From assembly GCF_029504695.1 (NCBI RefSeq), contig NZ_JAQFIN010000002.1, positions 372,001 through 436,000 on the forward strand: a DNA stretch of 64,000 nt, given 5' to 3'. Below, one piece after another: positions 44,514 to 53,602 of the stretch. Numbering within the stretch: position 1 is the stretch's first letter; every line of letters starts with the position of its first letter. The notes below the pieces were generated by a model. The model was given only the letters and a program-made list of their open reading frames with translations, had not been told where the DNA came from and did no database searches. The translations under genes were made by a program, and so were the position numbers. This DNA comes from Parabacteroides sp. PF5-6 (GTDB lineage: Bacteria; Bacteroidota; Bacteroidia; Bacteroidales; Tannerellaceae).

Positions 44514-47500
44514 ATGAGAAAGCTACTTCTATTCAGCACAGCACTTATTCTCTGTTTTTGCCAAGTGAAAGGGAATGAGGGAAAGGATGTGCAACAAACA
44601 CAAAAAGAGTTTAGTTTGTCGGTCGTTCATCTGATTACGGATCAGGAAATCGAAATTGTTTCCGCGCGCAAGCCGGCGAATGCGCAGGAGGTGTACAAGT
44701 CCTTCACGGTGACGGTCGACGGGAATAAGGTGGACTATACCTATCTGTCTTATTTCGATTTCGGACCGTATGCCACCCGTCCGGTAATCAATATCCGTTT
44801 GGCGGAGCCCTTGAACGTAGGCACATTGCGGGGTAAGACCGGCAATGCCCGCACACCCGGGGAAGATACACAGGCTGTATTGGGTCCACAGGCCGCGGCC
44901 AGCGTGAAAATAAGCCTCCGAAAGCAAACGGTTACCGCCCAATGGGTGCCTTTCTACGATTATATGAATATCGGTTCGAAGTCCAAACTGACGGCGACCG
45001 GCACCAAGGCATGCGCTACCGCGGCAGAGAATGATAAGTACCTGGGCGTGGCCTATTCCAACGAACACGTGATCGATTATGCCGCCGGAGGAATCCACCG
45101 GATGACCGGCCGTGCGGAACTGATCACGCAAAATGCCGTAGATTATGGAGTGAAGATCCGCTTGGTCGGTTCGGATCAATCGGTCTACGAGGCACCGGAA
45201 TGGCGCGAGCTCTTCGATCCGGCGGATTACAAAACCCGGCGTGTGATTGAAGGCACTTTGGAGAAACCGATCATCGTGGGCACTGCCGACGATGTGATGC
45301 GACAGCAAAGTGCCGGCGCGATGGAGCGTGCCCGAAGTGATTTCTTTTTCCTGGGCGAAGCCTTTGCCCGCTTGTTCTGGCGTGTGGGGGTAGACGGTTC
45401 GGCGAACGGCGCCACCCTGGGTTGCCGGCGTACGCCGATCAGCGTGTACAATGCACCCGACGATTATCGTTATGATAAACATATCGTGGAGGCTTATGGC
45501 GAAGCCCGGCGCGCCAACCGCTATCCGGGTTTTCGGATGATGCAAAGTGCGGAGGACTATTTCGTTTACGGTACGATGATTTTTTATGAATTCATTCCCG
45601 AATCGGCAGATGGCCAATGGAGAATGGACGGTGGGCCGGTGAACACCCGCGAGGAGTTGAAAGCCTACGATCCGGCGTTGTACCGTGCCTTATGTGGCAT
45701 CTTCGGCGAGTGGGAATATTTCTCGAGCGAGAACAGTACGGGCTTCGACAACGGACGCGACGGCGTGCGTTCGGCCATGCCCTGGTTCTGGCACACTCAG
45801 GTGGATAATTACCGGAGCGATACCCGTCCCTATCCGGCCTTGGACGTGGAGCATGTATGGGTGATCGCCGAAAATCAGATTGAGATCAAGTTCAACCGCG
45901 AGGTAAAAGATATGAGCGCTCTCTATCATTCCGCAAACTGGAAGATCGAACACAGCGCCGACGAAGGCAAGACGTGGAACACGGTCGAACACACCATGGC
46001 CGGCGGGTACCTGTGGCGGGCGATCACCCTGCAGCTTCCCCGGGAGTCGGACTTCAGCTTTACGACGGGGGCATTCGGGCGTAGCTTCCGTGGATTCAAC
46101 CGGGAAGATATTCAGGAGCGCAGTGTTTCTGCCGGCGGATGGATCGCCGACGACCAGGCGGTCAGTCCTACGGCATTGGAGTTCGGACAATACGTCGGCA
46201 TCGACGAGGCGATAAACGACTATGGCGCAGCGATGAACGGCCTGATCCGGGTGACGTATCTGGGCGACAAGCCGGTACGCGACTGGGCGGGCAATCTGCT
46301 TCCGGCCCATAAGGCGTACGACGCCGCTTTCCGTCCCTGGGTCGGCAATGTCTACCGCGCGCCGCTAACGGGTGTCTATGTCTATGGCGATACGGAGGTG
46401 CCCAAAGAGGTGATGATCCTCTCCGGGATGTATTACGACCTGGGCTTTGCCAATAACCGATACACCACCTACGACAAATGGCCCAGCGGCAAACCCTTTA
46501 CCGAAGCTGAACGGCTTGCCTCTTCGGTATTCGACCGTCCCGGACAGCGGGTGGCCGACTATGCCGTCCGCCAGGGCGGTGGCCTGTTGATCGCCGCCGA
46601 AGGGCAGCATGCCAATCAGCATCCCGAGCGCCGGGGCCAGCAGGCGCGGAGCTACCACGGGGGACTCTACGTAGAAGGCTGGGGAGGCAATATCTTCCAG
46701 GACCAGGCGAATAACATCACCCGCGACTACAGTATGACCCGTTACAAGAACGAATTTCTGCTTTACCACGAAGGAGGCCATGGGATCGACAGTTATACCC
46801 GCCCGGAGAGTTATGCCCCCTGGGTGGAAGCCCATATCACTTCGGCGCATAATACCGCGCGAAGCGATGCGAACGGCCGCCGCTATTACGACGAGAACAA
46901 TGTCGGCGCTTACCTGTCCATGCGCGACGAGTATGTCTCCACCGGATCGACCTACTGGCACGGCACGATGCGCGAATCGAAAGACGGCACCAACGACGGC
47001 ACCTGGACACCGGTCTGCAACCGCTGGGAGTTCTACCGCTACGACCCCTGGGGCTTCGAAGCGCTCAAGCGGTTGTTCTGGAGCGGCGACCTGGGGCTGT
47101 GGTACGAGAACCGCGTCGGCGATCCGATGTATCGCGTATTGCCGGGCGACTGGAAATACCTGCAACACGATGCCGAATTGAACCGCTACCTGACCTTGCG
47201 TTCCGGCCTCTACGGCAATGGCGAGACGGTGAAGATCGATAGCGAGAATGCCTTGATCGCCTGGGGCTGTACGGTGTTTGAGAACCTGCGCGACGACGCT
47301 TTCAACGACTACCATAATCCATTGATAAACTGGGTATCCTGGTCTACGCCCATGATCTATGACATCACGGTCAAGCCCTCCGGAAATCCGCAATTCCCCC
47401 ATAATAATATGGGCTTCAAAGGCGGCGTGCTCTATTATCCGGATGCGGCGGAACCGAAGAGCTTCCTCAATCCTTTCCTTCGCCCTGGTGGGGTGAAGCG

Positions 47501-47798
47501 CCCCGTGCGGACGGCGGAAGAGGAGGCGTTGTTGCACCCGGTAAGCGGTGTGGCCGGAAAGCTGACGCTTAAGACTCCGATCCTGCCGGTCCTGACATTC
47601 GATAATGCGGCAAAGATCACCGTGGATAACGCGCAGACCAGTTTCGCCGTAAAGGTAAATGGAAAGAAATTAGGTTTCCGCTACTTTGCCAGTGATGCGC
47701 AGACGGTCACATTCTACCTGAACTGGCCATTGGAAGAAGGCGATGTGATCGAAATCACCGTCTTGGAAACCGGACAAAAGATCTCAAAGACTCAATAG
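44514..47798 (+). CDS. Large secreted protein with a zinc-metallopeptidase signature (HEXGH, M60-like)
   Basis: A 1094-residue protein with a signal peptide (LLLFSTALILCFCQVKG). I do not recognise the whole-length family. Residues 752-756 are HEGGH, and a glutamate (E765) follows after eight residues, which fits the HEXGHX(8-28)E pattern of M60/enhancin-like gluzincins; D759 follows as in many metzincin/gluzincin sites. Around it are aromatic, glycine-rich stretches (VEGWGGNIFQDQANNITRDY, YLSMRDEYVSTGSTYWHG). The last 75 residues form a small beta domain (FDNAAKITVDNAQTSFAVKV). No lipobox or type IX sorting domain is visible. Being a protease is inference from the motif; the substrate is unknown. 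The 3' end runs into a four-unit 21-bp array. Confidence 0.7.
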   Translation: MRKLLLFSTALILCFCQVKGNEGKDVQQTQKEFSLSVVHLITDQEIEIVSARKPANAQEVYKSFTVTVDGNKVDYTYLSYFDFGPYATRPVINIRLAEPLNVGTLRGKTGNARTPGEDTQAVLGPQAAASVKISLRKQTVTAQWVPFYDYMNIGSKSKLTATGTKACATAAENDKYLGVAYSNEHVIDYAAGGIHRMTGRAELITQNAVDYGVKIRLVGSDQSVYEAPEWRELFDPADYKTRRVIEGTLEKPIIVGTADDVMRQQSAGAMERARSDFFFLGEAFARLFWRVGVDGSANGATLGCRRTPISVYNAPDDYRYDKHIVEAYGEARRANRYPGFRMMQSAEDYFVYGTMIFYEFIPESADGQWRMDGGPVNTREELKAYDPALYRALCGIFGEWEYFSSENSTGFDNGRDGVRSAMPWFWHTQVDNYRSDTRPYPALDVEHVWVIAENQIEIKFNREVKDMSALYHSANWKIEHSADEGKTWNTVEHTMAGGYLWRAITLQLPRESDFSFTTGAFGRSFRGFNREDIQERSVSAGGWIADDQAVSPTALEFGQYVGIDEAINDYGAAMNGLIRVTYLGDKPVRDWAGNLLPAHKAYDAAFRPWVGNVYRAPLTGVYVYGDTEVPKEVMILSGMYYDLGFANNRYTTYDKWPSGKPFTEAERLASSVFDRPGQRVADYAVRQGGGLLIAAEGQHANQHPERRGQQARSYHGGLYVEGWGGNIFQDQANNITRDYSMTRYKNEFLLYHEGGHGIDSYTRPESYAPWVEAHITSAHNTARSDANGRRYYDENNVGAYLSMRDEYVSTGSTYWHGTMRESKDGTNDGTWTPVCNRWEFYRYDPWGFEALKRLFWSGDLGLWYENRVGDPMYRVLPGDWKYLQHDAELNRYLTLRSGLYGNGETVKIDSENALIAWGCTVFENLRDDAFNDYHNPLINWVSWSTPMIYDITVKPSGNPQFPHNNMGFKGGVLYYPDAAEPKSFLNPFLRPGGVKRPVRTAEEEALLHPVSGVAGKLTLKTPILPVLTFDNAAKITVDNAQTSFAVKVNGKKLGFRYFASDAQTVTFYLNWPLEEGDVIEITVLETGQKISKTQ

Positions 47799-47817
47799 CC
47801 GACAGCTTTCTGAAAAA

Positions 47818-47901
47818 GGCCGGCAGCTTTTAAAAAAAGGCCGCCGGCCTTTTTCAAAACTCCGACGGCCTTTTCCAAAACTCCGGCGGCCTTTTTTGGG
47901 G
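47818..47901. repeat. Stand-alone array of four 21-bp units (GGCCGGC type), copy D
   Basis: Units start at 47818, 47839, 47860 and 47881 and match the arrays inside composite repeats A to C, with cores in both orientations and a final TTTTTTGGGG as in A and B. The ~100-bp inverted arms are absent, so the array can exist alone. It lies between two convergent genes. Confidence 0.85.
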
Positions 47902-47934
47902 AATAAAAATACGTCTTTTTCACACCTTCCCAGC

Positions 47935-48879
47935 TTACCGGCGCGAGAGCAGAGAAGAGAGAAAAGGGATATCGGCAATGCGCTTGAAATAAGTCAGTTG
48001 GAAGGTACCGGCAAAGAGACCGACGGCATCGTCGTCGGTCAGTTTGGAGTAGTTCATACTGCCGACAAAGAAGAACGCCAACGCCCAGTCGCGCTGGTTG
48101 TAGGCCGCACCGATACGGGGCAAGACCGTCGGGTAGACTTCCAACCGGTCTTTGCCGAATCGGCCGATCGTCTCGCTGCCGAAGTGAATGCCTACCGTGG
48201 TCGCCCCGGTGATATGCCAGTGTTTGCCCAGTACCCAGGTATAGGCATAACCGATATTTACGCCGAACTGGAAATTCTTCAAGTCGTGGCGTTCGCCATA
48301 AACAAAAGAGCTGTCGGAACGGATATCCGAAAGGTAGATACCACCTCCCAGCAACAGGCTACCGGCTGAGCGCAGTTGCCGTTCGCTCTGATTGAATGCC
48401 GCCTTATAAGAGAAGCGCTTGTGATTGAAGATATACTCGGCATTTACGCCGTATTGGTGGACCTGCAGGTCGGGACACAAGACAAAGTCGGTTTTCACTT
48501 TCTCGTTTTCCATATAAAACCCTTTATAGCGCTGCACAAACAGGTCGAACGCATACTTCCGCCCGTAGGTATGCCATTGGAAATCGAAAGACTTCGTCTT
48601 GCCCAGCGCTTTATCCCGCATAAAGTCGAAACCATAACCATAAGCCGCATACAGGATCGTATTGTTCCAACCGAAGCCCAACCCCAATTCAACAGGGTTG
48701 TTAGGCATGTAAGAGAATTCCTTTTCGGGCGTCTCGGACACCAGCATCAGCATATCCTTAGTCATAAAACCCAGAAACATAAACTTATTGTCGTAAGGAC
48801 GGATATAGGCGCTATCGATCTGTGCCGAAGCCTGAACCGACAACACGAATAGAAATAGTATACACCCAAAATTCTTCAC
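47935..48879 (-). CDS. DUF4421-domain secreted protein
   Basis: A 314-residue protein starting GTG (VKNFGCILFLFVLSVQASAQ is the signal peptide), with a DUF4421 domain over most of its length: SAYIRPYDNKFMFLGFMTK, NPVELGLGFGWNNTILYAAY, FDFQWHTYGRKYAFDLFVQ, RFSYKAAFNQSERQLRSAGS and LTDDDAVGLFAGTFQLTYFK. Members look like outer-membrane barrels with unknown roles. A longer frame beginning at a GTG at 48933 exists, but the promoter box TAGTTTTG at 48903-48910 lies inside it, so I use the shorter start. It is divergent from the serpin gene. Confidence 0.8.
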   Translation of the reverse strand: MKNFGCILFLFVLSVQASAQIDSAYIRPYDNKFMFLGFMTKDMLMLVSETPEKEFSYMPNNPVELGLGFGWNNTILYAAYGYGFDFMRDKALGKTKSFDFQWHTYGRKYAFDLFVQRYKGFYMENEKVKTDFVLCPDLQVHQYGVNAEYIFNHKRFSYKAAFNQSERQLRSAGSLLLGGGIYLSDIRSDSSFVYGERHDLKNFQFGVNIGYAYTWVLGKHWHITGATTVGIHFGSETIGRFGKDRLEVYPTVLPRIGAAYNQRDWALAFFFVGSMNYSKLTDDDAVGLFAGTFQLTYFKRIADIPFLSSLLSRR

Positions 48880-48902
48880 ACACCCAACTGTTTTAATTGC
48901 TG

Positions 48903-48910
48903 CAAAACTA
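48903..48910 (-). promoter_or_regulatory. -7 box that fixes the start of the DUF4421 gene
   Basis: TAGTTTTG on the minus strand, 23 bases upstream of the GTG at 48879. A TTTG lies 22 bases further upstream (48933-48936), one base over the usual spacing. Confidence 0.55.
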
Positions 48911-49074
48911 CAATACCCAACGGCATATTTCACAAAATAGTATTGTCCGGCCTCTATTCTTCAAAGATTAAGGGGGCAGCATGCAACATTTTACTTCTTT
49001 TCTGCATTCATATAGAAAGAAGCAATCAAAATTGCTATCTTTGAAACAAGTATAAATATTTTATTCTCACTGCA

Positions 49075-50349
49075 ATGAAAAATCTAAGTCTTACCCTATG
49101 CCTATTCTTTCTTCTGGCAGCCTGCACTTCGAACGCGCCGCTGCCCGAGATCGTAACACCCGTGCCGGAGCCTGAGACTCCGGAAGAACCGATCTACAAT
49201 ATCCGTGTGGATATCCCACTGACACAAAACGAAAAGGAACTGGCCCTTATCGGCAATTCCTTTGCTTACGATCTATACGCCAAAGTACAGGAAGCCAAAG
49301 AAACGCCCAATGTGGTGGTTTCGCCGCTCAGCGTCAGCCTGGCGTTCTCGATGCTGAACAACGGGGCGTACGGAACGACGCAGGAGGAGATCCAGAAAGT
49401 GCTGGGCTTCGAAGGCTATACGGCAGCCGATATCAACAGTTACTACAAAAAAATGCTCGAAGCGGCGGCAACGATCGACCCGATGGTCATACTCGAAACC
49501 GCCAATTCAATCTGGATCAATAACGGCTTCCCCGTTCGAACCGAATTTGTGACGGTCAACCAGGAAGCGTTCGAAGCGGAGATCCGGAATGAGGATTTCA
49601 ACAATCCCGAGGTGTTGAAAATGATCAACGACTGGGCGTCGGAGAAGACCCACGGCAAGATCCCGACCATCCTGGATGAACTCGATCCGGCAACGGTCGT
49701 GATCCTGATGAACGCGCTCTATTTCCTGGGCGACTGGAAGAATCCTTTCGAAAAAGAAGAGACCCGGGAAGCTGTTTTCACCAACGCCAACGGCCAGACG
49801 GCGAAGGTCGATATGATGCACAAGACAGAACACGGCACCTATTACCAGAACGATCAATTTGCCATGATTCAACTGCCCTATGGCAACGGCGCTTTCTATT
49901 TGCAACTGATCCTGCCGCACGAAGGGGTTACGCTCGAAGAAGTCAGTCAAGACCTGGAGAAGAAACTCAACTGGGACACCTCCGACCTGCGAGGGGTCGG
50001 CGCAAAGATCTCCCTGCAATTGCCGAAGTTTGAGATCGACTTCGATGCCGACCTGAAGCTTATCCTGCAAGAATTAGGTATGGAAGCGCCTTTCGATCCG
50101 ACGAAAGCAGACTTTTCCAGGATGTCCGAGATACCCACCGTCATCTCTTTTGTCAAACAAAAAGCGTCGATCACCGTCAATGAGAAAGGATCGGAAGCGG
50201 CGGCCGTGACTGTAATCGGCATGGAGACAACAGCCTCAGGAGATCCGATCGTGCCTTGCGACTTCCACGTCAACCGTCCGTTCCTCTTCCAGATCAAAGA
50301 GGTCAGCTCGAACGCCATCTTCTTTATGGGAGAAGTGACGGAACTCTAA
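49075..50349 (+). CDS. Serpin-family lipoprotein (serine/cysteine protease inhibitor)
   Basis: A 424-residue serpin with a lipoprotein signal (FFLLAACTSN, C17) and a proline/glutamate-rich linker. It contains the family motifs NVVVSPLSVSLAFSMLNNGA, NSIWINNGFPV, MNALYFLGDWKNPF, MIQLPYGNG and the C-terminal FHVNRPFLFQIKE. The reactive loop has an inhibitory hinge (EKGSEAAAVT) and, by counting from P17, P1 falls near the Thr-Thr of METTASGD, so a protease preferring small or medium side chains such as elastase is plausible. It would guard the cell surface against host or neighbour proteases. A TATCTTTG box (49036-49043) precedes it, and the transporter gene follows by six bases. Confidence 0.93.
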   Translation: MKNLSLTLCLFFLLAACTSNAPLPEIVTPVPEPETPEEPIYNIRVDIPLTQNEKELALIGNSFAYDLYAKVQEAKETPNVVVSPLSVSLAFSMLNNGAYGTTQEEIQKVLGFEGYTAADINSYYKKMLEAAATIDPMVILETANSIWINNGFPVRTEFVTVNQEAFEAEIRNEDFNNPEVLKMINDWASEKTHGKIPTILDELDPATVVILMNALYFLGDWKNPFEKEETREAVFTNANGQTAKVDMMHKTEHGTYYQNDQFAMIQLPYGNGAFYLQLILPHEGVTLEEVSQDLEKKLNWDTSDLRGVGAKISLQLPKFEIDFDADLKLILQELGMEAPFDPTKADFSRMSEIPTVISFVKQKASITVNEKGSEAAAVTVIGMETTASGDPIVPCDFHVNRPFLFQIKEVSSNAIFFMGEVTEL

Positions 50350-50355
50350 TCGATC

Positions 50356-52617
50356 ATGAAGGAGACAAAGCAGAAGATCACAACATCAAGGTCAGGGGGC
50401 TTTGGGGCTGCCCCGGTCTATTTCACCGCGATCTCGACCATCCTGGGCGCGATCCTTTTCCTGCGTTTCGGTTATGCCGTAGGTACCCTGGGCTTTTGGG
50501 GTGCGCTGTTGATTATCCTGCTCGGGCATCTGATCACCATTCCCACGGCACTGGCCCTGTCGGAGATCGCTACCAATACGCGGGTGGAAGGTGGAGGGGA
50601 ATATTTCATTATCTCCCGCTCCTTCGGTTTGAAGATCGGCTCGACGATCGGTATCACGCTTTTCTTTTCCCAGGCTATCAGCATTGCTTTCTATATCATC
50701 GCGTTCGCGGAAGCCTTCGTGCCTTTTTTCCAGTGGTGGGAAGGACATTTCGGGTTTGCACTGCCCCGGCAGGTAGTCAGTGTGCCGACACTGCTCTTCC
50801 TGGCAGCCTCGATCCTGTGGAAAGGGACCGGCTCGGGCATGAAGATGCTCTATGCGGTGAATATCATTCTTTTCCTGGCTCTCGGCCTTTTCTTTCTGGG
50901 CCAGCCGATTGCACCGGTCGAAGTGGCCGAAGGAGTGGCTGAACCGATCGTAAACAGTAACTTCGGTTTCACCAACGGGAACCTGCTTTTCATTGTCTTT
51001 GCCATTTGTTTCCCTGCCTTCACCGGCATGACCGCCGGGGTAGGACTGAGCGGCGACCTGAAAGATCCGGGCAAATCCATTCCCCTGGGCACGATGGGCG
51101 CGACGCTGACCGGATTGGTTGTCTATATATTAATTGTATGGAAACTGGCGGTCTCCGCTTCGCCGGAAGAGTTGGTAGCCGATCAATTGATCATGTCGCG
51201 CATCGCGGTCTACGGGCCGATTGTCATCCCGCTCGGGCTGGCAGCCTGTACCTATTCGTCCGCCCTGGGTTCTATCCTGGTGGCCCCGCGCACGCTGCAG
51301 GCGCTGGCGGCGGACGGCAATTTCCCTTTCCCCCGCATGAACGCGTTCCTCTCCCGCGGGAAAGGAGAGAACCGGGAGCCGTTCAATGCCACGATCGTGG
51401 CTTTCCTGATCGCGCTGGTCTTTGTCTTGATCGGTAACATCAATACGGTGGCCGAGATCATCTCGATGTTTTTCCTGATCACCTACGGCGCCTTATGCCT
51501 GATCTCTTTCCTGAACCACTTCGGCTCGCCTCCCTCCTACCGACCGCGGTTCCGCTCGAAATGGTATTTCTCCCTGGGAGGCTTTCTCTTGGCGATCTGG
51601 GTGATGTTCAGGATCAATTCGTTATACACGGTCCTGGCGATGGTGGTGATCGCGACGATCTATCTCTTTCTGGAGCATTACAATAAGGACGAGAAAGGTT
51701 TGGGCGACCTGTTCGAAGGGGCGCTCTTCCAACTCAACCGGCGGTTGCGTGTCTTTATGCAGAAACACCAGAAAGAGATTGAGAACGAAGAATGGCGACC
51801 TTCAGCGATCTGCATCTCCCCCAACTCGTTCGAGCGGGATAAGGTATTAGAACTGATGAAATGGATCAGCCACCAGCATGGGTTCGGCATGTATTTTCAC
51901 TTTATCGAAGGCTATTATAGCAAGCATACCTATGGCGAGTCGCGGGAGATCCTGCGGATGCTTATCGAAAATCAGAAAGAGCACAACAGCGCCTTGTATA
52001 TCGATACGATGATCTCACCCTCCTACACCTCGGCGATCGCGCAGGTGATCCAGACGCCGTCGATCTCAGGCATGGAGAACAATATGGTGGTGTTCGAATA
52101 CGACAAGACCCATCCGGAGGAACTCCAACGCATCATCGACAATATCAACCTGACCAAAGCGGGCAATTTCGATATCTGTATCTTCGCCGGCTCCACCTAT
52201 CCCTTGCGTACGCGCAACGATATCCACGTATGGATACGGGCTACCGACGAGAAAAACACCAACCTGATGATCCTCCTGGGTTATATCATCATCTCCCATC
52301 CCGATTGGAAGAAGAGCCAGATCAAGATCTTCATCACCTCGACCTCGACCGATACGGAAGACCTGAAGAGAGTATTGAAGAAACGGATCGACGACGGCCG
52401 CCTGCCCATCACGCTGACCAATATCGAGATCGTCATCCTCTCCGAACACCAGACCATCCGCGATGCCATCGTGCAACGTTCCAAACAGGCCGGATTGACA
52501 TTAATCGGCTTCCGCGAAGAAACCATCAAGCACAATGGCGAGCAATTCTTTACCGCCTTCCCGGAGATTGGGGATATCCTCTTTGTGAATGCTTCGCATT
52601 CGAAGGAAATCAACTAA
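50356..52617 (+). CDS. APC-superfamily transporter, SLC12 (cation-chloride cotransporter)-like
   Basis: A 753-residue protein with about 12 membrane segments in residues 15-450, starting with the conserved GGFGAAPVYFTAISTILGAI and continuing through LPRQVVSVPTLLFLA, PAFTGMTAGVGLSGDLKDPG and SALGSILVAPRTLQALAADG. A soluble C-terminal half (about 455-753) contains Rossmann-like strands (NFDICIFAG, ITLTNIEIVILSE) as in SLC12 cotransporters. The ion or solute is not clear; relatives carry amino acids or K/Cl. It is co-transcribed with the serpin gene. Ten-bp tandem repeats follow its stop. Confidence 0.85.
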   Translation: MKETKQKITTSRSGGFGAAPVYFTAISTILGAILFLRFGYAVGTLGFWGALLIILLGHLITIPTALALSEIATNTRVEGGGEYFIISRSFGLKIGSTIGITLFFSQAISIAFYIIAFAEAFVPFFQWWEGHFGFALPRQVVSVPTLLFLAASILWKGTGSGMKMLYAVNIILFLALGLFFLGQPIAPVEVAEGVAEPIVNSNFGFTNGNLLFIVFAICFPAFTGMTAGVGLSGDLKDPGKSIPLGTMGATLTGLVVYILIVWKLAVSASPEELVADQLIMSRIAVYGPIVIPLGLAACTYSSALGSILVAPRTLQALAADGNFPFPRMNAFLSRGKGENREPFNATIVAFLIALVFVLIGNINTVAEIISMFFLITYGALCLISFLNHFGSPPSYRPRFRSKWYFSLGGFLLAIWVMFRINSLYTVLAMVVIATIYLFLEHYNKDEKGLGDLFEGALFQLNRRLRVFMQKHQKEIENEEWRPSAICISPNSFERDKVLELMKWISHQHGFGMYFHFIEGYYSKHTYGESREILRMLIENQKEHNSALYIDTMISPSYTSAIAQVIQTPSISGMENNMVVFEYDKTHPEELQRIIDNINLTKAGNFDICIFAGSTYPLRTRNDIHVWIRATDEKNTNLMILLGYIIISHPDWKKSQIKIFITSTSTDTEDLKRVLKKRIDDGRLPITLTNIEIVILSEHQTIRDAIVQRSKQAGLTLIGFREETIKHNGEQFFTAFPEIGDILFVNASHSKEIN

Positions 52618-52618
52618 T

Positions 52619-52698
52619 TCCTATGAGCTCCTATGAGTTCCTATGAGCTCTTATGAATTCTTATGAATTCCTAAGAACTCCTAAGAACTCATAAGACC
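52619..52698. repeat. Eight tandem 10-bp units (TCCTATGAGC type)
   Basis: Units of exactly 10 bp run from 52619: three TCCTATGAGY, two TCTTATGAAT, two TCCTAAGAAC and one TCATAAGACC. Changes come in blocks, as expected from stepwise duplication. The period is one helical turn. It lies between convergent genes, next to the tsf terminator. Confidence 0.85.
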
Positions 52699-52702
52699 CC
52701 AC

Positions 52703-52734
52703 AAAAAAAGGCCACCCCCCTGGGCAGCCTTTCC
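52703..52734 (-). terminator. Intrinsic terminator of the rplM-rpsI-rpsB-tsf operon
   Basis: On the minus strand AAAGGCTGCCCAGGGGGGTG pairs back through GGC/GCC to CCTT and is followed by a run of seven T, 21 bases after the tsf stop. Confidence 0.8.
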
Positions 52735-52754
52735 TTATTATATACTAATCTCAA

Positions 52755-53579
52755 TTAGTCTACATTCAATGTGACACGTTTGAAAGCAGTAACTGTCAAT
52801 TCTTTGTTCTGTTGTTTCAGATACTGGTCGATTGTCAGTTTGTTGTCTTTCACAAACTCCTGCAGCAGCAACGTGTTTTCTTTGTAGAATTTCTGTATCG
52901 CACCTTCTGCGATACGATCCAACAGGTTTTCCGGTTTGCCTGCCTCACGTGCTTTCTCACGAGCGATAGTCATTTCCTGATCGATGATCTTCGGATCCAC
53001 TTCCGCCGGAGTGATAGCCACCGGATTCATAGCAGCCACCTGCATTGCGATATCACGAGCCACCTGACGGTCGACTTCCTGATTGAACGCAACGATAGTC
53101 GCCAGTTTGTTTCCCGGATGGATATAAGAAACAGCAGCAGTGCCTTCCACGAATTCATAGAATCCCAGTTCCATCTTTTCGCCGGTCACCCCGATACGGT
53201 CGGTGATATGATCCTGGATCGCACGGCCATCCGCCAGGGCAGCAGCCTGCAGATCTTCCAGACTTGCCGGTTTCTTCGCCATTGCCGCATCCAGCATATT
53301 CTGGGTCAAAGCAATGAATTCAGCACCTTTAGCCACGAAGTCGGTTTCACATTTCAACGCCACGATAGCAGCGAATCCACCGTTATCACTTGCCAATACA
53401 CAACCTTCAGCCGCTTCACGGTCTGAACGTTTAGCAGCGACAGCCTGTCCTTTTTTACGGATGATTTCCATCGCTTTGTCGAAATCACCTTCTGCTTCTG
53501 TCAAAGCATTCTTACAATCCATCATTCCGGCACCGCTCATTTTGCGCAGGTGGGAAATATCAGCCATTGTTACAGCCAT
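52755..53579 (-). CDS. tsf: Translation elongation factor Ts
   Basis: A 274-residue EF-Ts, the guanine nucleotide exchange factor for EF-Tu. The N-terminal UBA-like segment DISHLRKMSGAGMMDCKNAL and the core motif KCETDFVAKGAEFIALTQNM are diagnostic; the core and the coiled-coil-like part (MTIAREKAREAGKPENLLDR) follow. The length and order are normal for the phylum. It follows rpsB by 23 bases, the standard arrangement. Confidence 0.97.
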   Translation of the reverse strand: MAVTMADISHLRKMSGAGMMDCKNALTEAEGDFDKAMEIIRKKGQAVAAKRSDREAAEGCVLASDNGGFAAIVALKCETDFVAKGAEFIALTQNMLDAAMAKKPASLEDLQAAALADGRAIQDHITDRIGVTGEKMELGFYEFVEGTAAVSYIHPGNKLATIVAFNQEVDRQVARDIAMQVAAMNPVAITPAEVDPKIIDQEMTIAREKAREAGKPENLLDRIAEGAIQKFYKENTLLLQEFVKDNKLTIDQYLKQQNKELTVTAFKRVTLNVD

Positions 53580-53602
53580 AATATTTTCTTTTTTTTAATT
53601 TA

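Noticed and set aside
46365-47537. Long open frame (390 codons) antisense to the 1094-residue protein gene
   Set aside because: It is a reverse-frame shadow caused by G/C-rich codon use; it has no signal peptide, promoter or recognisable motif. The same applies to 44529-45617 and 61166-62104 on the minus strand.
48880-48933. Upstream GTG start for the DUF4421 protein
   Set aside because: The predicted -7 box lies inside this extension and the shorter start gives a clean signal peptide.
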